Positions 62,274 through 64,000 of a DNA stretch of 64,000 bases are shown piece after piece; positions within the stretch are counted from its first letter, which is position 1, and each line of letters starts with the position of its first letter. A model generated the notes under the pieces. It saw only the letters and a list, made by a program, of their open reading frames with translations. It did not search any database and was not told the DNA's origin. The DNA lies in contig JBKDOL010000041.1 of NCBI GenBank assembly GCA_046343015.1, positions 1-64,000 of the forward strand, given 5' to 3'. Origin of the DNA: BJ22 sp021298375 (GTDB lineage Bacteria; Planctomycetota; Planctomycetia; Pirellulales; Pirellulaceae). A program made the position numbers and the translations under genes.

Positions 62274-63776
62274 CTACCCGGGCTGGTTGGACTTCGACCA
62301 GTCTTTCCGCTGGCGGGAGCTGGGGATCCCCATTTTCTGGCGATACTTGGTGACGGTGCGGCGAGCGACTTTCAAACCGGCGGCCCCCATCCGCTTGACG
62401 ATCTCGTCGTCGCTCAGAGGATCGGCTTTGTCTTCGTGATCGATCAGCTTTTGCAGTTCAATCCGAATTCGATCCCAGGCGATGTCTTCCCCATCCTCGG
62501 TGGTTGTCCCGCCCACAAAGAAGCGACGGAGCGGAAAGACGCCCCGCGAAGTTTCGATCCACTTGTCATCCACGGCGCGAGAGACGGTGGTCACGTGAAC
62601 ACCGACTTGATCAGCAATCTGCTGCATCTTCAGAGGTTCGATAAACTCCGGTCCGCTGTCGAGGAACCTGGTCTGGTAATCCACTATCGCCTGCGAAACC
62701 TTGAGCAGCGTGGATCGCCGTTGCTCAATCGATTCGATCAGCCATTGGGCGGCATTGATTTTCCGTTTGATAAACTCCCGCTCTTCCTTGGTTGCCTGTC
62801 CATTGGCCAACCGCTGGCGATAGTATTTGCTGATGTAGAGATTGCGACTGGGGCCCTCGTCCATTTTGACGATATATCGCCCGGTTTCATCCTGCACGAC
62901 ACTCAGGTCGGGCGTGACGGCCGGCGCATAGGACTCGACAAACCGCCGGGCCGGCTTGGGCTCCAGTTTCCGCAACTCCGCCCAGGCCTCACGCAGTTGC
63001 TCCTGCGAAAACCCGGTCGCCTTTTGAATCTGCGGAATCTTGTTGTCCCTCAAGTCTTCCAAGTGGTGCAGAATCAGCGTCCGGACGTCCTGGTAATGGG
63101 GGATCTCCACGTTCAACTGCAGCAGCAGACACTCTTTCAGGTCGCGGGCCGCAATCCCCGGAGGGTCGAGCGACTGCACAATCGATAATGCTTCCTCTGC
63201 CAGATCCAATTGGTCTGGTCCGGCATCCGCTGGCAACATGTCCCGCAAGCTGATTCGGAGATAGCCCCCATCTTCGGCATTGAGTGAAGAGATGATTCGC
63301 TCACACATTTTCCGCAACTCGGGCTGCAACTCCCACTCACCCAACTGCTGCAACAGATGGTCCTGGAGAGTCTCCTCCCGCTCAGCCACATTCGCCATCA
63401 AGTCCTGGTGACGGTCTGAACTGTCCTGAATTCGATTGGACGAGGGACGGGTTTGATCATCAAAGTAGCTCGGCATTTCCTGGTCGAGATTGACCAGTCG
63501 CTCAAAGTCATCCGCGTTGTGATGCGCCTCATCAACAATCAATTCCTTTTGCTCGACGTCGCGAGTCGCTGGAACTTCGTCCGCAGGAGCGACCTCATCG
63601 GGCAAGGCAGGATCTTTCTCGCGAAGTTCGAGAACCGGATTTTCGATCAACTCCTGCTCAATCCGTTCGTTCAGTTCCACCAGCGGCATCTGGAGGATCT
63701 CCATCGACTGGATCATCCGTGGAGCCAGCGTCTGGACTTGTTTCTGTGAGAGATGTTGACCAAATGAGAGCTTCAT
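62274..63776 (-). CDS. rpoN: RNA polymerase sigma-54 factor
   Basis: A 500-residue sigma-54 that directs RNA polymerase to -24/-12 promoters and needs enhancer-binding ATPases. Region I is typical: MKLSFGQHLSQKQVQTLAPR, then MIQSMEILQMPLVELNERIEQ. Region II is acidic (DFERLVNLDQEMPSYFDDQT). Region III holds the core-binding domain, a helix-turn-helix (ADQVGVHVTTVSRAVDDKWI) and the C-terminal RpoN box ARRTVTKYRQKMGI (about 475-488). The ATG at 63776 matches the family start; the frame is open 20 codons further. No hpf or ptsN gene follows; the gene is convergent with the MscS channel. No bacterial enhancer-binding protein gene lies in the window. Confidence 0.97.
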   Translation of the reverse strand: MKLSFGQHLSQKQVQTLAPRMIQSMEILQMPLVELNERIEQELIENPVLELREKDPALPDEVAPADEVPATRDVEQKELIVDEAHHNADDFERLVNLDQEMPSYFDDQTRPSSNRIQDSSDRHQDLMANVAEREETLQDHLLQQLGEWELQPELRKMCERIISSLNAEDGGYLRISLRDMLPADAGPDQLDLAEEALSIVQSLDPPGIAARDLKECLLLQLNVEIPHYQDVRTLILHHLEDLRDNKIPQIQKATGFSQEQLREAWAELRKLEPKPARRFVESYAPAVTPDLSVVQDETGRYIVKMDEGPSRNLYISKYYRQRLANGQATKEEREFIKRKINAAQWLIESIEQRRSTLLKVSQAIVDYQTRFLDSGPEFIEPLKMQQIADQVGVHVTTVSRAVDDKWIETSRGVFPLRRFFVGGTTTEDGEDIAWDRIRIELQKLIDHEDKADPLSDDEIVKRMGAAGLKVARRTVTKYRQKMGIPSSRQRKDWSKSNQPG

Positions 63777-64000
63777 GTATTCCTGCCATTTGCCCGCTGC
63801 TTGCCGAATCGAATCCCAGGCGGAACCTGGCAGCAAAGACCCGTTCGCCCCGCGGCAAAAGAATTTCGCGAGAGAGGTCCGCGCGGCGAACTCACTCTGC
63901 TGACTGGAAAGGGAAACTCAGAACGACCAACTTGCCGACCACTTCCGCTCGCCCGCTTCTGAGGCTAATGATCGAGCCCAACCTGCGGTCAGGACCTCGA
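63777..64000. other. Region upstream of rpoN, window end
   Basis: 224 bp upstream of rpoN. No gene, repeat or clear promoter recognised before the window ends. Confidence 0.35.

Overview
The window reads as a chromosomal segment of a planctomycete, most likely a Pirellula/Rhodopirellula-type bacterium. The evidence is the set of protein families that are typical of that phylum: a PSCyt1/DUF1549/DUF1553 cytochrome-like protein next to a DUF1501 protein, a DUF1587/DUF1592/DUF1588/DUF1585 protein next to a DUF1552 protein, a DUF1559 prepilin-like protein, two sulfatases, a Tat-exported Gfo/Idh/MocA oxidoreductase, cysteine-rich secreted proteins, and a 16S rRNA gene that stands alone without a 23S gene. 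I see no transposase, integrase, prophage block, CRISPR array or tRNA.

Layout. 1-5.9 kb (minus strand): a GT4 glycosyltransferase, an MsbA-like ABC exporter and a divergent dnaA that is not next to dnaN. 6.7-15.8 kb: a hypothetical secreted protein, a GMC alcohol oxidase, a thioredoxin lipoprotein coupled to a metallophosphoesterase, a PAS/GAF/receiver protein, the ribosome-assembly GTPase rsgA and a Nudix hydrolase. 15.9-26.4 kb: a large sulfatase with a duplicated C-terminal module, a 1.46-kb gene-free stretch, a Tat oxidoreductase, a TPR-sulfotransferase, a TerB/DUF533-like protein and a highly cysteine-rich repeat protein. 26.4-32.7 kb: a three-gene glycosyltransferase operon, the DUF1559 protein and another GT4. 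32.7-38.7 kb: the tightly packed argB-argF-rph-GT4 unit, and upstream of it a fused fatty acyl-AMP ligase / acyl carrier protein / alpha-oxoamine synthase. 39.3-51.3 kb: a hotdog thioesterase, tsaC/sua5, the DUF1552+DUF1592 pair, a GH108 muramidase, a second Cys-rich protein, and the DUF1501+DUF1549/1553 pair. 51.9-64 kb: two coupled unknown proteins, a dense non-coding repeat patch, the solitary 16S unit with recognisable promoter, boxA and terminator, a SpoU methyltransferase, a second sulfatase, a giant MscS-family channel and rpoN (sigma-54).

Themes. Many genes concern the cell surface and sulfated or complex glycans: five glycosyltransferase-like proteins, a sulfotransferase, two sulfatases, a muramidase and two cystine-rich exported proteins. 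The strongest candidate for an under-described system is the single-polypeptide acyl-AMP ligase-ACP-oxoamine synthase (35330-38698). By family logic it could activate a fatty acid, hold it on its own ACP and condense it with an amino acid to give a long-chain amino-ketone, the first step of a sphingolipid-like pathway. A second cross-cutting signal is a series of short (9-18 bp) tandem duplications, almost all outside genes and three of them at gene 3' ends. DnaA also lacks the arginines expected in its box VII.
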